From assembly GCA_910574965.1 (NCBI GenBank), contig CAJTDB010000010.1:96962-160961 (forward strand): a stretch of DNA of 64,000 nt, written 5' to 3'. Shown here piece after piece: positions 8,625 through 16,109 of this stretch (positions within the stretch are counted from its first letter, which is position 1; each line of letters begins with the position of its first letter). The notes beneath the pieces are model-generated. The model was given only the letters and a program-made list of their open reading frames with translations, had not been told where the DNA came from and ran no database searches. This DNA comes from Lachnospiraceae bacterium. Lineage in GTDB: Bacteria; Bacillota; Clostridia; Lachnospirales; Lachnospiraceae. The position numbers and the translations under genes were made by a program.

Positions 8625-10529
8625 TTATCCAGTGGCCTTGTCCTGCATAGCAAGCGACTGTCTGTATTCTGTCGCTAATGGAATTTTTGTGAATTGCACT
8701 GTATTATTATATTCTTCCAAAACAACTTTTTCTATTTCATCAATGTCAACATGGTAAAATTCTTTACGAGGATTTACTTTATTTACGGCATGCTTCTCAA
8801 AATGTTTGTGGAGCATTGTTTCTACAGCCGGAGCATCACTGCTGAATATCATTGCATGAACGTCAAATTCAAATGGAACTGATGCAGAACTTAATTCCTT
8901 TACTCTATCCATAGGTTCCAAACGTCGTGTCATACCAATTTTGTATATATCTTCTCCAAAAGAGCCGATATTTGAAATAATATACACAAATCCAGCTTTT
9001 GCATTTGCTTCCCTTTCAAGAACAGTTTCCTTGTCGGACTCTAATAGCTTAACTTTTTCTTCTAATTCTTTGATTTTATCCAGATATAGCTGACGTTCTG
9101 CATCTATTTGTGAAGATTGCATATACTTCATTATACGTTTTATTTCACTCATATGTTGCTGCAAATCTTTTTCTATCTTCTTTTTCTGCTCCTGGATTTC
9201 TCGTTCAGCCTTTGCTTCTTCCATCATTTGTTCTTTGATTGCTTGTTGGATATCTTTTTCCTGCTGATACTTTAATTCATAAGTATATAATAAAGTGGCC
9301 TGTTCTAATTTTAAAGACAAAATTTTATCAGACAAGGCTACCCCATCTACATAATATAATTTGTTTAATGTTTCATAAGATTTTTGTATACGTGTACGGA
9401 CTAAATCAACATTTTTTGTTTTTATATGAGAAATGATATTGTCGCATTCAGAATTAAAATTTCTAAGAAGCTGTCGTATGCTTCGTTCAATGAGTTTTTT
9501 CTCTTCAAAATTATTAAGTGTTTTGATGTCCTCTCCCGAATCACGCAATTCTTTTTCTTTGATTTTTAATATGGACAATTTGTTTTTACAATCCTGAGAA
9601 GAAGTGCTATCATAATCAGAAAAAATATAATATTTTGAAATCGCTTTATTATTAAGTGCTCGAAGTTCGCTTCTTATAGTGTTTATTTCTGTTTGAACTG
9701 CTTTATATTTTTGTTTATATTCAAACTCTAATTCTTTTATTCTATTTTCATACTCTTGTTTCGCATTACCTATTTCCTGAGAAAAATCATACCTTTTAGA
9801 AAGAGTAAATTGAACTTTTGCGCTTTCTGAAATTTTTAATATAGATTTGTCGGAAATTTCCATATTTCTATATTCATTCAAAAATCCATATCCGTGATTA
9901 GGATTGCTCGATATATTTTCGTATATTTCTTCTGGCTTATTAACTTTTATACCTCCTTGTCCGGATAAGACTTTTAAATTATATATACCAATAGGAATAT
10001 CCATACCGCCTTTGTATTTGCCGGCACATAATATAAATCTATCAGAGCAAATTATATTTTGGGCTTCTTGATTTGTTACATTGTTTCTGGAAGAAAGCTT
10101 TTCAATTTTTTCATTTTGTATTCTTATTTCATCGTAAAGCCTGGACAATTCCTGCTTTAATCTATTATTCTCTTTCTCGCTTATTTTGATGTTATTTTGC
10201 TTTTCAAAAAGTAATTCTTTAGTCTGTTTTAATTGCATTTGTAAAGATGAAATTTCAGAATGATTTTTTTCTGATTTTTCGACTGCTTCTTTTACAAAGT
10301 TATTTTCTAAGGACATACTTTTTAAGGAGTTATCGCTTATTGTTGTTTGTTGGATTTTATCTAATAGATATATTCTGGTTATTATTTTGCTTCTTTGGAT
10401 ATTTTGAATAATCAACAGAATTATTCCAATTACAAGCGGCCAAATAAATACACCAACAAACATAAAGATACATATTACCCATGTTGGTATGAAGTCTTTA
10501 AAACTTTTAAAATAATTTATAACTTTCAT
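8625..10529 (-). CDS. Membrane coiled-coil protein with DUF4041-like and T5orf172 (GIY-YIG) domains
   Basis: A 634-residue protein. Two adjacent membrane helices lie at about 14-45, then a coiled coil (about 65-150), a beta-rich segment (GKYKGGMDIPIGIYNLKV), a DUF4041-like helical region with SKYYIFSDYDSTSSQDCKNK, a second coiled coil, and a C-terminal T5orf172-type GIY-YIG nuclease-like domain (GFVYIISN...DIYKIGMTRRL...HKHFEKHAVN). Proteins with DUF4041 and this C-terminus are common in phages; function unknown. Its place between the toxin pair and the repressor puts it in the region expressed in lysogens, so an exclusion or defence role is possible. AT-rich relative to the flanks. Confidence 0.75.
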   Translation of the reverse strand: MKVINYFKSFKDFIPTWVICIFMFVGVFIWPLVIGIILLIIQNIQRSKIITRIYLLDKIQQTTISDNSLKSMSLENNFVKEAVEKSEKNHSEISSLQMQLKQTKELLFEKQNNIKISEKENNRLKQELSRLYDEIRIQNEKIEKLSSRNNVTNQEAQNIICSDRFILCAGKYKGGMDIPIGIYNLKVLSGQGGIKVNKPEEIYENISSNPNHGYGFLNEYRNMEISDKSILKISESAKVQFTLSKRYDFSQEIGNAKQEYENRIKELEFEYKQKYKAVQTEINTIRSELRALNNKAISKYYIFSDYDSTSSQDCKNKLSILKIKEKELRDSGEDIKTLNNFEEKKLIERSIRQLLRNFNSECDNIISHIKTKNVDLVRTRIQKSYETLNKLYYVDGVALSDKILSLKLEQATLLYTYELKYQQEKDIQQAIKEQMMEEAKAEREIQEQKKKIEKDLQQHMSEIKRIMKYMQSSQIDAERQLYLDKIKELEEKVKLLESDKETVLEREANAKAGFVYIISNIGSFGEDIYKIGMTRRLEPMDRVKELSSASVPFEFDVHAMIFSSDAPAVETMLHKHFEKHAVNKVNPRKEFYHVDIDEIEKVVLEEYNNTVQFTKIPLATEYRQSLAMQDKATG

Positions 10530-10558
10530 CTAAATTCCTCTTTGGTATGCTCAGAATA

Positions 10559-10990
10559 TTATTGTTTTAATCGTAATTCAATCAGTTTCTCATGATACCC
10601 AAGCATCCTGGAAAGTTGTTCAATCGTAAATTCCCTGTTTTCTTCCAGAACTTCATCAGGTATCAATAACTCTATGGCAAATTTGTTTGCTTCAATTTCA
10701 TTTTTAGAGTTTAAAAGCAAAGTTTTATTCCTGATGAAATAGCAGTTTTCCCTTGGATGCAAAACAGCGTGTCCAAGTTCGTGAGCCATAACCAGTTTCA
10801 TTTCATGTTCTTCCAGATTATCATTGAGAAAGATACATTTATGTCGTTTAAGATAAATATAACATCCGGCACGAGTACCAATATCTCCAATCTGTACTTC
10901 TATATGTAGGCAGTCGGCTATTTCAAACGGGTTGTTTGTGTTAAACTTCTTCTTGTAGTAAGTAACTAATTGCCGAATAGTCTTCTTCAA
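10559..10990 (-). CDS. ImmA/IrrE-family metallopeptidase
   Basis: A 143-residue zinc protease with HELGH at 70-74. ImmA-type proteases cleave Xre/CI-like repressors of mobile elements when DNA is damaged and so trigger induction. It lies 10 bases downstream of a CI-like repressor in the same orientation, the classic immA-immR order, so cleavage of that repressor is the likely role. Confidence 0.88.
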   Translation of the reverse strand: MKKTIRQLVTYYKKKFNTNNPFEIADCLHIEVQIGDIGTRAGCYIYLKRHKCIFLNDNLEEHEMKLVMAHELGHAVLHPRENCYFIRNKTLLLNSKNEIEANKFAIELLIPDEVLEENREFTIEQLSRMLGYHEKLIELRLKQ

Positions 10991-11000
10991 AAAAGATCAC

Positions 11001-11537
11001 CTACTTTTTGTTTTTATTTGGGTTGTACTTTTCTTTATTGATCTTTTTCAACTTGCGGAGCATAATTTCTAATTGTCCAGCAAATAACTCTTGATCGTCT
11101 TCTGGAATATCTTCTCCATCGTATGCGGCAGGACCATATTCTTGATTAGACAATTTTTCCATAAGAGAGTCAAGGTCTTTTTTTATGTCTCGCTCGTCTC
11201 TTGTGCTAAACTCAGTCTTTTCCTTATCTAATGCGATATTTGAAATTTGTGATAAATTGATTCCATATTTATTTGCTGTTTGATAAACGGCTTTCATATA
11301 ACTTTTGGACAATTCAGCTAAGGAAGGATCTGGATTTTCTTCAAAACCTAAGAGATAAACTTCTGTTGTCTCCAAAGCTTCAGCAAATTTAGAAATTTTA
11401 GACTGTGGTATATCATTTAATCCCAATTCAATTTTATTAATAGAGGAGCGGGACCTATATCCCATTCTGTGTGCCAATTCTTCTTGTGAAAGTCCAAGTT
11501 CTTCACGACGTTTTTTAATTCTTTTGTATAGTTCCAT
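11001..11537 (-). CDS. CI/ImmR-like repressor (HTH Xre)
   Basis: A 178-residue protein with an N-terminal Cro/CI helix-turn-helix (ELGLSQEELAHRMGYRSRSSINKIELG, residues about 13-40) and a C-terminal acidic half ending in a lysine/asparagine tail. It faces the cro-like gene across a 168-base region with operator repeats. No self-cleavage (LexA-type) domain is seen, in line with inactivation by the neighbouring ImmA protease. ATG 11537 has GAGAGGTGATCA upstream. Confidence 0.88.
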   Translation of the reverse strand: MELYKRIKKRREELGLSQEELAHRMGYRSRSSINKIELGLNDIPQSKISKFAEALETTEVYLLGFEENPDPSLAELSKSYMKAVYQTANKYGINLSQISNIALDKEKTEFSTRDERDIKKDLDSLMEKLSNQEYGPAAYDGEDIPEDDQELFAGQLEIMLRKLKKINKEKYNPNKNKK

Positions 11538-11630
11538 TTGATCACCTCTCTGTATAAACTTTTGTTTGTATCCAATATACCATAAAGTAGAGTTAAAATC
11601 AACAAAAAAGTAAAAATTATAACAAAAGTG

Positions 11631-11684
11631 TTGACAAAATATCTACACCGTGCAATAATGAAGATGTAGAAAATAAATCTACAA
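11631..11684 (+). promoter_or_regulatory. Early promoter and repressor operator region
   Basis: TTGACA (11631-11636), a 17-base spacer and AATAAT (11654-11659). TCTACA and its complement TGTAGA flank the -10 box (11642 and 11664) and another TCTACA follows at 11679. The repeated hexamer is the natural candidate for the CI/Cro operator half-site. Confidence 0.7.
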
Positions 11685-11705
11685 AATTAAGAAAGGAGAA
11701 AAAAT

Positions 11706-11927
11706 GTGACTAATACAGTGGAATTGGAAGTAGCAATCAGGAGAGCTGGCATGACAAAGCGAGAAGTTGCTAAAAAACTGGGCTTGTCGGAGATGGGGTT
11801 ATATAAAAAGCTTCATAATATAACTGAATTCAAGGCAAGCGAAATTACTCTTCTTGTTAATGAGTTAAAAATTAGCAATGTTGGAGAAATTTTTTTTGAC
11901 AATAAAGTAGAATTAAAATCTACATAA
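11706..11927 (+). CDS. Cro-like small HTH protein
   Basis: A 73-residue DNA-binding protein with a helix-turn-helix (MTKREVAKKLGLSEMGLYKKL, about 15-35). It is the first gene right of the divergent switch, the position of cro. It starts at GTG 11706 behind AAGGAG; an ATG two bases earlier is followed directly by a stop. It probably binds the same TCTACA operators to commit to lytic growth. Confidence 0.75.
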   Translation: MTNTVELEVAIRRAGMTKREVAKKLGLSEMGLYKKLHNITEFKASEITLLVNELKISNVGEIFFDNKVELKST

Positions 11928-11991
11928 GGAAGTTCAGAGAAGAAATGTCAATAGAAATATGAAAAAATCTAAAAAGGAGGATGAGGAAAGT

Positions 11992-12246
11992 ATGGCGGGC
12001 AAAAGACAGCGGATGCGGACAACCTTTGAAAATGGGCGTCAGAAGACAGGTCTGCTTATCAACGGTGCAGAGATTATGTATGTGGAGGATTTCGTACAGA
12101 ATATGGCGCTGAATGTGGCGGAGAGCTATATCGTGATCGACAAGGGAGAAAAGAGCCGGGAAGAAACGGACATTGATTTACAGATGGAAGTTCTTAACTC
12201 CCTGTCGAATGCGCTGAAATCGCTTGGAACGGTTCTTTACTACTAG
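11992..12246 (+). CDS. Phage early protein of unknown function
   Basis: 84 residues, not recognised. A basic N-terminus (MAGKRQRMRTTFENGRQKTG) precedes a hydrophobic/acidic middle and a helical C-terminus. ATG 11992 is preferred because GAGGAAAG precedes it; an upstream ATG at 11959 has no ribosome site. It lies in the early plus-strand operon after cro. Confidence 0.6.
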   Translation: MAGKRQRMRTTFENGRQKTGLLINGAEIMYVEDFVQNMALNVAESYIVIDKGEKSREETDIDLQMEVLNSLSNALKSLGTVLYY

Positions 12247-12425
12247 AACGGCTTTGGAACTGCTTCGGTTTCGGCAAGTTTATCTTGACCATGAAGTTTA
12301 TTGTATTCCTCGTACCCTTCCGTGGTGTATTTGGTATACAGTTCTTCGACTTGTTCCATTGTTATGTTTGGGTTGATGATTTTGGCGATGGCATATGCAT
12401 TGATGATTTTTTCCACGAGTGTCAT
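12243..12425 (-). CDS. Small minus-strand cassette protein, 60 aa
   Basis: Unrecognised helical peptide (VEKIINAYAIAKIINPNITMEQVEELY). The ribosome site AGAAAGGAAAT precedes ATG 12425, and an extended -10 promoter lies at 12459-12487. It ends tail to tail with the preceding plus-strand gene, overlapping by four bases. It is the first of five minus-strand cassettes in the early region. Confidence 0.55.
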   Translation of the reverse strand: MTLVEKIINAYAIAKIINPNITMEQVEELYTKYTTEGYEEYNKLHGQDKLAETEAVPKPF

Positions 12426-12458
12426 TTGCTGATTTCCTTTCTGGCTTTTTATGAAAAA

Positions 12459-12487
12459 ATTCTAACATAGGATGGAAAGGATTTCAA
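12459..12487 (-). promoter_or_regulatory. Minus-strand cassette promoter
   Basis: Read on the minus strand: TTGAAA, a 17-base spacer and TAGAAT preceded by TGT (extended -10). It drives the 60-residue cassette gene ending at 12243. Confidence 0.55.
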
Positions 12488-12517
12488 GAATTTAAGAAAA
12501 GCAGGAGGTGATTTTAT

Positions 12518-12745
12518 ATGCTGGAACGTATTGAACGCTGGTGCAAGGAAAACAACACAACAATTTTTGCACTGGAAAAAAAGTGCGGTCTGGGGAATGC
12601 GACAATTAGAAGCTGGGCGACTTCCAGTCCGAGGATGGACACGCTGATGAAGGTAGCCGGCGCAACGGGCATTCCTGTTGAAGAGCTGATTCAGTGTAAA
12701 AACAAAGAAGAAGGAGGTGAGAAGGACGGAAGGGCATTATATTAA
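12518..12745 (+). CDS. HTH Xre-family regulator
   Basis: A 75-residue protein with a Cro/CI-like helix-turn-helix (TIFALEKKCGLGNATIRSWATSSPR, about 15-39). ATG 12518 follows AGGAGGTGATTTTAT. Several clostridial phages carry such a third small regulator after cro; it may act on the early promoter or the cassette promoters. Target unknown. Confidence 0.75.
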   Translation: MLERIERWCKENNTTIFALEKKCGLGNATIRSWATSSPRMDTLMKVAGATGIPVEELIQCKNKEEGGEKDGRALY

Positions 12746-12938
12746 AAATATTTGTGGCACACAAGGGAAAAATGCAAAAGGCAGATTAAGCATTGAAGTT
12801 TCAAATATACCGGAATTTCAGGAGCTGCTACAAAAGGCGGAAAAAGAAGCCTGCCAGTTAAATGAAACGCTTCGCAGGCTTCGTAATTTTGAATTTGACA
12901 TTGATTTCAGCATAGCAGAGTCTACTTCGGAACCATAG
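12717..12938 (+). CDS. Small phage protein, start uncertain
   Basis: Up to 73 residues. The C-terminal half (IPEFQELLQKAEKEACQLNETLRRLRNFEFDIDF) looks like a short coiled coil common among small clostridial phage proteins. The GTG at 12717 abuts AAGGAG too closely for a normal start, so translation may be coupled to the preceding gene or begin further in. Function unknown. Confidence 0.45.
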   Translation: MRRTEGHYIKNICGTQGKNAKGRLSIEVSNIPEFQELLQKAEKEACQLNETLRRLRNFEFDIDFSIAESTSEP

Positions 12939-12962
12939 ATGACGCATCTTCAGTTACTAACG

Positions 12963-13616
12963 TCATGAAATGAAATAAACACAAGCTTCAACAAATGATT
13001 TCATATCAGATACATCACGATCATTGTGTTTTTTGATATAGTGAGCTTCATCATTTCCTAACCAAGCGGAACGCTCAGCAAGTGTTCTGATGTTTTCCGC
13101 AGATATATATTTTTTAATACATTGGTTTAACGGCGCGGACTTAATTTGCTCTGCTAATTCCGGATGTGTATGTATAGCGAAGTCTTTTAAAAGAAATTCC
13201 AGGGCTTTTCTATAACCCAAACCACATATTTCAGATAAGCCAGAATTTTCTGCTTTCTCGGCTTGTAAATATATCTCTACGAATTTAGGAGATAAATCTG
13301 AAATTCTTAAAGGAAATTTTGTACAACTTTCAGGATGAGGAAAGATTTCTGATATTTTTGTTTCAAGACAGTTGTAGTTGCCAGATGCAGAATAAGTAAC
13401 CATAAAGCATTTTTCACAGTGAGGACAAAGATGTAAAGAATAAATTGTGGCTGCGAAACATGAGCTGTCTGATTGTATGAAGTATGAGATCAATGGTAGA
13501 TTGGCATATCCGGTTTCACAGATTGGACATTTAGAAGGAAGCTCCAGAGTTGGATTAAGATTGAGAGGAATATTATCGGTTCCGTTTGGGTTTACAACAT
13601 ATACTTTTTTTCTCAT
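12963..13616 (-). CDS. Zinc-ribbon protein with DUF4145-like C-terminus
   Basis: 217 residues. An N-terminal zinc ribbon pairs CPICETG with CPHCEKC, and a C-terminal DUF4145-like helical domain includes GYRKALEFLLKDF, LAERSAWLGNDEAHY and HNDRDVSDMKSFVEACV. DUF4145 occurs alone and fused to restriction-type enzymes; its biochemical role is unclear. It is the largest minus-strand cassette in the early region, with its own promoter at 13666-13694. An anti-defence or defence role is a guess from position. Confidence 0.7.
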   Translation of the reverse strand: MRKKVYVVNPNGTDNIPLNLNPTLELPSKCPICETGYANLPLISYFIQSDSSCFAATIYSLHLCPHCEKCFMVTYSASGNYNCLETKISEIFPHPESCTKFPLRISDLSPKFVEIYLQAEKAENSGLSEICGLGYRKALEFLLKDFAIHTHPELAEQIKSAPLNQCIKKYISAENIRTLAERSAWLGNDEAHYIKKHNDRDVSDMKSFVEACVYFIS

Positions 13617-13665
13617 TTCAATTCCTTCTTTCTTCTGTACTCGGTATGGCGGTGCCTGTACAGAT

Positions 13666-13694
13666 AGTATATCACGAACGGAAGAAGATGGAAA
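13666..13694 (-). promoter_or_regulatory. Minus-strand cassette promoter, repeated type
   Basis: Minus strand: TTTCCA, a 17-base spacer and TATACT preceded by TGA (extended -10). It is nearly the same as the promoter at 15031-15059, and the sequence on both sides is also similar. Confidence 0.65.
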
Positions 13695-13732
13695 GCAGGT
13701 TTAATCGGAGAATGAGGGAAAGGAGGGTGAGA

Positions 13733-14023
13733 GTGAGAAAGAAAAAACGCAGGAGGAAAATAGATACAAGTATTAGCGGATACTCCCATATAGGCGTGGA
13801 GGTTTCACAGGAGCAGCTAAGCGATCTGGCGTGCATAAATACGATGATGCGATCTGGTGCCCTGGATGATACGCCGGTTCATGCAATAATTCTTGTTCTC
13901 AAAACACTTGGGTTAATTCCAGCCAAAATGATAAATGATGAAAGCTCCAGCGACAGTGATGACAATGCCGACGATAATTTCAAGGATTGTTTTCAGCGTA
14001 AATTTGGACGTTTCAAAGAGTGA
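13733..14023 (+). CDS. Basic small phage protein
   Basis: 96 residues: a very basic N-terminus (RKKKRRRKID), a mixed middle and an acidic serine-rich stretch (ESSSDSDDNADDN). GTG 13733 has AGGAGG six bases before it; longer versions lack a site. Its last 111 bases overlap, in antisense, the 3' end of the minus-strand gene at 13913-14257. Function unknown. Confidence 0.5.
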   Translation: MRKKKRRRKIDTSISGYSHIGVEVSQEQLSDLACINTMMRSGALDDTPVHAIILVLKTLGLIPAKMINDESSSDSDDNADDNFKDCFQRKFGRFKE

Positions 14024-14257
14024 CTTTTTAATTTCCTGTGTTGGAGCAACATAAGCTTCATATGCTGGTGGATAAATATGTATCGTTTCAAAATCAAGTG
14101 TTTTTATGAGAGTTTTGGATTCCAGCGACTTGATAAACGGCAGGCAGTCGATATCAGATATTCCAGATTCATTAAGAACATCTGAAATATCACAATCATG
14201 ATTTTTATCAGCACAGTTTATGAGGACGCCTAAAAAGTCGTTTTCATTTTGAATCAT
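13913..14257 (-). CDS. Tail-anchored membrane protein cassette
   Basis: 114 residues: a soluble helical N-terminal domain, then one membrane helix near the C-terminus (TILEIIVGIVITVAGAFIIYHF). GGAGACCGAAC precedes ATG 14257 and an extended -10 promoter lies upstream. Both the promoter and the well-formed membrane anchor support a real gene despite the antisense overlap. Function unknown; a membrane-acting lysogen or exclusion factor is possible. Confidence 0.6.
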   Translation of the reverse strand: MIQNENDFLGVLINCADKNHDCDISDVLNESGISDIDCLPFIKSLESKTLIKTLDFETIHIYPPAYEAYVAPTQEIKKSLFETSKFTLKTILEIIVGIVITVAGAFIIYHFGWN

Positions 14258-14285
14258 GTTCGGTCTCCTTATGTTTAATGCGATG

Positions 14286-14314
14286 ATTATATCATGAGGT
14301 CAGTTGGAAAACAA
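14286..14314 (-). promoter_or_regulatory. Minus-strand cassette promoter
   Basis: Minus strand: TTGTTT, a 17-base spacer and TATAAT preceded by TGA (extended -10). Confidence 0.6.
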
Positions 14315-14371
14315 TGAAAAATCTGTGTTTGTATATGTCAAATGGGAATTGACGGAAGGGAGGTGAGAAGG

Positions 14372-14815
14372 GTGTGGATTTCTAAAAAAGAGTATATCTC
14401 TTTGAAAAAGATGGTGGAAAACCATGAAAAAGATTTGAGAGAGCAACTGAAAACTAACTGCAATATGCGCGGAGCAATTCAGAACATTCTTGAACTCAGA
14501 AAGAAAGATACTCATGACTATTCCAGGATGTCTGAAAAAGAGATTGAGTATCGGTCAATTCCCAATGAAGTGCGTCAGGCAGTAGCATGGGCGTTATCGG
14601 TAGAAAATGAAAGGCGATTAAAAGAAAAAAATATGAGTGAGCCGTTACATGTGGAAGCGCAGGAAAATCCTGATACGAGTTTGGTTGCTGAAGTGGATGC
14701 GACTGTCAAATCAGTTTGCAAAATCATTCAGGAAAGAAATATGCCAAACGGTGAATATGCCAATACAGTAAAGGCTCTTGCCGCACTGGTTGAAGCAAGA
14801 GCCTTTCTGATTTAA
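14372..14815 (+). CDS. Phage early protein of unknown function
   Basis: 147 residues, mostly helical (WISKKEYISLKKMVENHEKDLREQL), with a C-terminal helix QERNMPNGEYANTVKALAAL. GTG 14372 is chosen because GGGAGG precedes it by eight bases; the ATG at 14342 has no ribosome site. The stop codon overlaps the stop of the minus-strand gene at 14812. Not recognised. Confidence 0.6.
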   Translation: MWISKKEYISLKKMVENHEKDLREQLKTNCNMRGAIQNILELRKKDTHDYSRMSEKEIEYRSIPNEVRQAVAWALSVENERRLKEKNMSEPLHVEAQENPDTSLVAEVDATVKSVCKIIQERNMPNGEYANTVKALAALVEARAFLI

Positions 14816-14979
14816 TTTTCCTCGCAAAGTTCGTCTGCAATGGTGTTGAAGAAAGTCAATACCTTTTGAGCAGCTTGTTCTGGTGTGTCATTGGTAGTGA
14901 CATAAATCATGTTGTGTTCCATAGCAGATAAGGTGAGTTCTCTGGCAGTTGCGAGTGCCTGTGAATAACCAAGTTTCAT
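14812..14979 (-). CDS. 55-residue minus-strand cassette protein
   Basis: Short unrecognised protein beginning MKLGYSQALATARELTLSAM and ending in CEEN. GAAAGGAAATCTATTT precedes ATG 14979, and a strong copy of the cassette promoter lies at 15031-15059. The tail-to-tail stop overlap with the plus-strand gene is typical of compact phage cassettes. Confidence 0.6.
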   Translation of the reverse strand: MKLGYSQALATARELTLSAMEHNMIYVTTNDTPEQAAQKVLTFFNTIADELCEEN

Positions 14980-15030
14980 AAATAGATTTCCTTTCTTCTG
15001 TATTCGGCTGCTGCAACAGCCTGTATGGAA

Positions 15031-15059
15031 AGTATATCACGGATGGGAAAAAATGGAAA
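15031..15059 (-). promoter_or_regulatory. Minus-strand cassette promoter, repeated type
   Basis: Minus strand: TTTCCA, a 17-base spacer and TATACT with TGA before it, matching the promoter at 13666-13694. The similarity extends outward (TTTCTTCTGTA and ATGGAAAGCAG on the plus strand). Confidence 0.65.
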
Positions 15060-15083
15060 GCAGAGTTGAGGGGAGGTGAAAAG

Positions 15084-15254
15084 ATGCAGGAAAAGATCGA
15101 AAAGCTTATTTCTGAAATACTTGAAGATGTTTCCGAGATTCGCAAGAATCAGATGGAAGCAAAAGACAGATTACCCGTTGAGATCATGGCTTTAAATGCA
15201 GTTGCGAATGCGCAAAAGGTAATTTGGGAAGGAACGCACCAGCATCTGTCATGA
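15084..15254 (+). CDS. Small coiled-coil phage protein
   Basis: 56 residues, amphipathic helix (MQEKIEKLISEILEDVSEI). ATG 15084 follows GGGGAGGTGAAAAG. Function unknown; part of the alternating early cassette region. Confidence 0.6.
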   Translation: MQEKIEKLISEILEDVSEIRKNQMEAKDRLPVEIMALNAVANAQKVIWEGTHQHLS

Positions 15255-15272
15255 AGGTGCGTTCCTGAGAAG

Positions 15273-15452
15273 CTAAATTTTCATCCAATAGGTGTGACCA
15301 CAAACAGGGCATTGGGGAAGCTTTTTCCGCTTTTCCAAAATAATGATCGCCTTATCATCTGCTTTGTCATGAGGGCAATTCAGACAAGCATATGTTCCGC
15401 GGTCAGCTTCATCGCCAGTTTGTGGATAACCGATATCAGGAAATAAACCCAT
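15273..15452 (-). CDS. Zinc-ribbon microprotein cassette
   Basis: 59 residues with CLNC and CPVCGHTYW, a two-knuckle zinc ribbon. AAGGAGATGAATATC precedes ATG 15452, and a weaker cassette promoter (TACACT, 15484-15489) lies upstream. Function unknown; zinc ribbons of this size often bind nucleic acid. Confidence 0.65.
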   Translation of the reverse strand: MGLFPDIGYPQTGDEADRGTYACLNCPHDKADDKAIIILEKRKKLPQCPVCGHTYWMKI

Positions 15453-15575
15453 GATATTCATCTCCTTGAAGTTTGATAAGGAGAGTGTATCACAAAATGA
15501 AAAATCAGGGAATCCAGAAATAGTGTACAAGCAGAATCGCATATTCTGTACAGACAGAGAAAAGGCGGTGACCTT

Positions 15576-15734
15576 ATGACGTATGTGTATTACATAAACG
15601 GAGTGCGGCGGGATAAACCGACGAAGGAAGAGGCGCAGATTCTTCTGGACCGGCTGATGGAAGGGCTGGGCTATGAAAGAATTAATAAAGACGAGGACAA
15701 AGGCAGCGACAAGAAGGATGTGGCTGTCGTGTAG
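15576..15734 (+). CDS. Small early phage protein, 52 aa
   Basis: Begins MTYVYYINGVRRDKPTKEEA and ends KKDVAVV. The ribosome site AAAAGGCGGTGA precedes ATG 15576. Not recognised. It starts the uninterrupted plus-strand early operon. Confidence 0.55.
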   Translation: MTYVYYINGVRRDKPTKEEAQILLDRLMEGLGYERINKDEDKGSDKKDVAVV

Positions 15735-15756
15735 TTCGAAGAAGGAGTGATGACAA

Positions 15757-15882
15757 ATGATAAGCGGACTGATGATGCTGGCCGGGTTGTTCCTGATGTC
15801 GGCGGACAGTGTCCCGGTGGTCATTGTTGGCCTGCTCCTGCTTACGGGAGGCGCTTATAGGGAAGGGGCGTTCTACAGATGA
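15757..15882 (+). CDS. Small hydrophobic protein, 41 aa
   Basis: Two short membrane-spanning stretches (GLMMLAGLFLMSA and VPVVIVGLLLLTGG) then AYREGAFYR. GAAGGAGTGATGACAA precedes ATG 15757, and the ATGA overlap with the next gene indicates coupled translation. Function unknown. Confidence 0.55.
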   Translation: MISGLMMLAGLFLMSADSVPVVIVGLLLLTGGAYREGAFYR

Positions 15883-16079
15883 AACAGGCGAAAAGGCCGA
15901 CACTGGCACAAAAGAAAGTGATTTCCGGAAACAGACTGGACTGGAAAACCTGGAATGTTATCCGGGACAGTGCGGATGATCTGGTGATCCGGAGTAAGAA
16001 GTCCGGCCAGATCCGGACAATAAAGAAGGTCCTGCCACCGACCAAAGCAGACAGGACCAACACAAATACTGCGGTGTGA
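15879..16079 (+). CDS. DUF6906-like small phage protein
   Basis: 66 residues. The pattern KRPTLAQKKVISGNRLDWKTWNVIRDSADDLVIRSK resembles small phage proteins of the DUF6906 type, whose role is unknown. The start overlaps the preceding stop as ATGA. Confidence 0.55.
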   Translation: MKQAKRPTLAQKKVISGNRLDWKTWNVIRDSADDLVIRSKKSGQIRTIKKVLPPTKADRTNTNTAV

Positions 16080-16109
16080 TTATATCACATCGGGAGAGGA
16101 CATGTAAAT

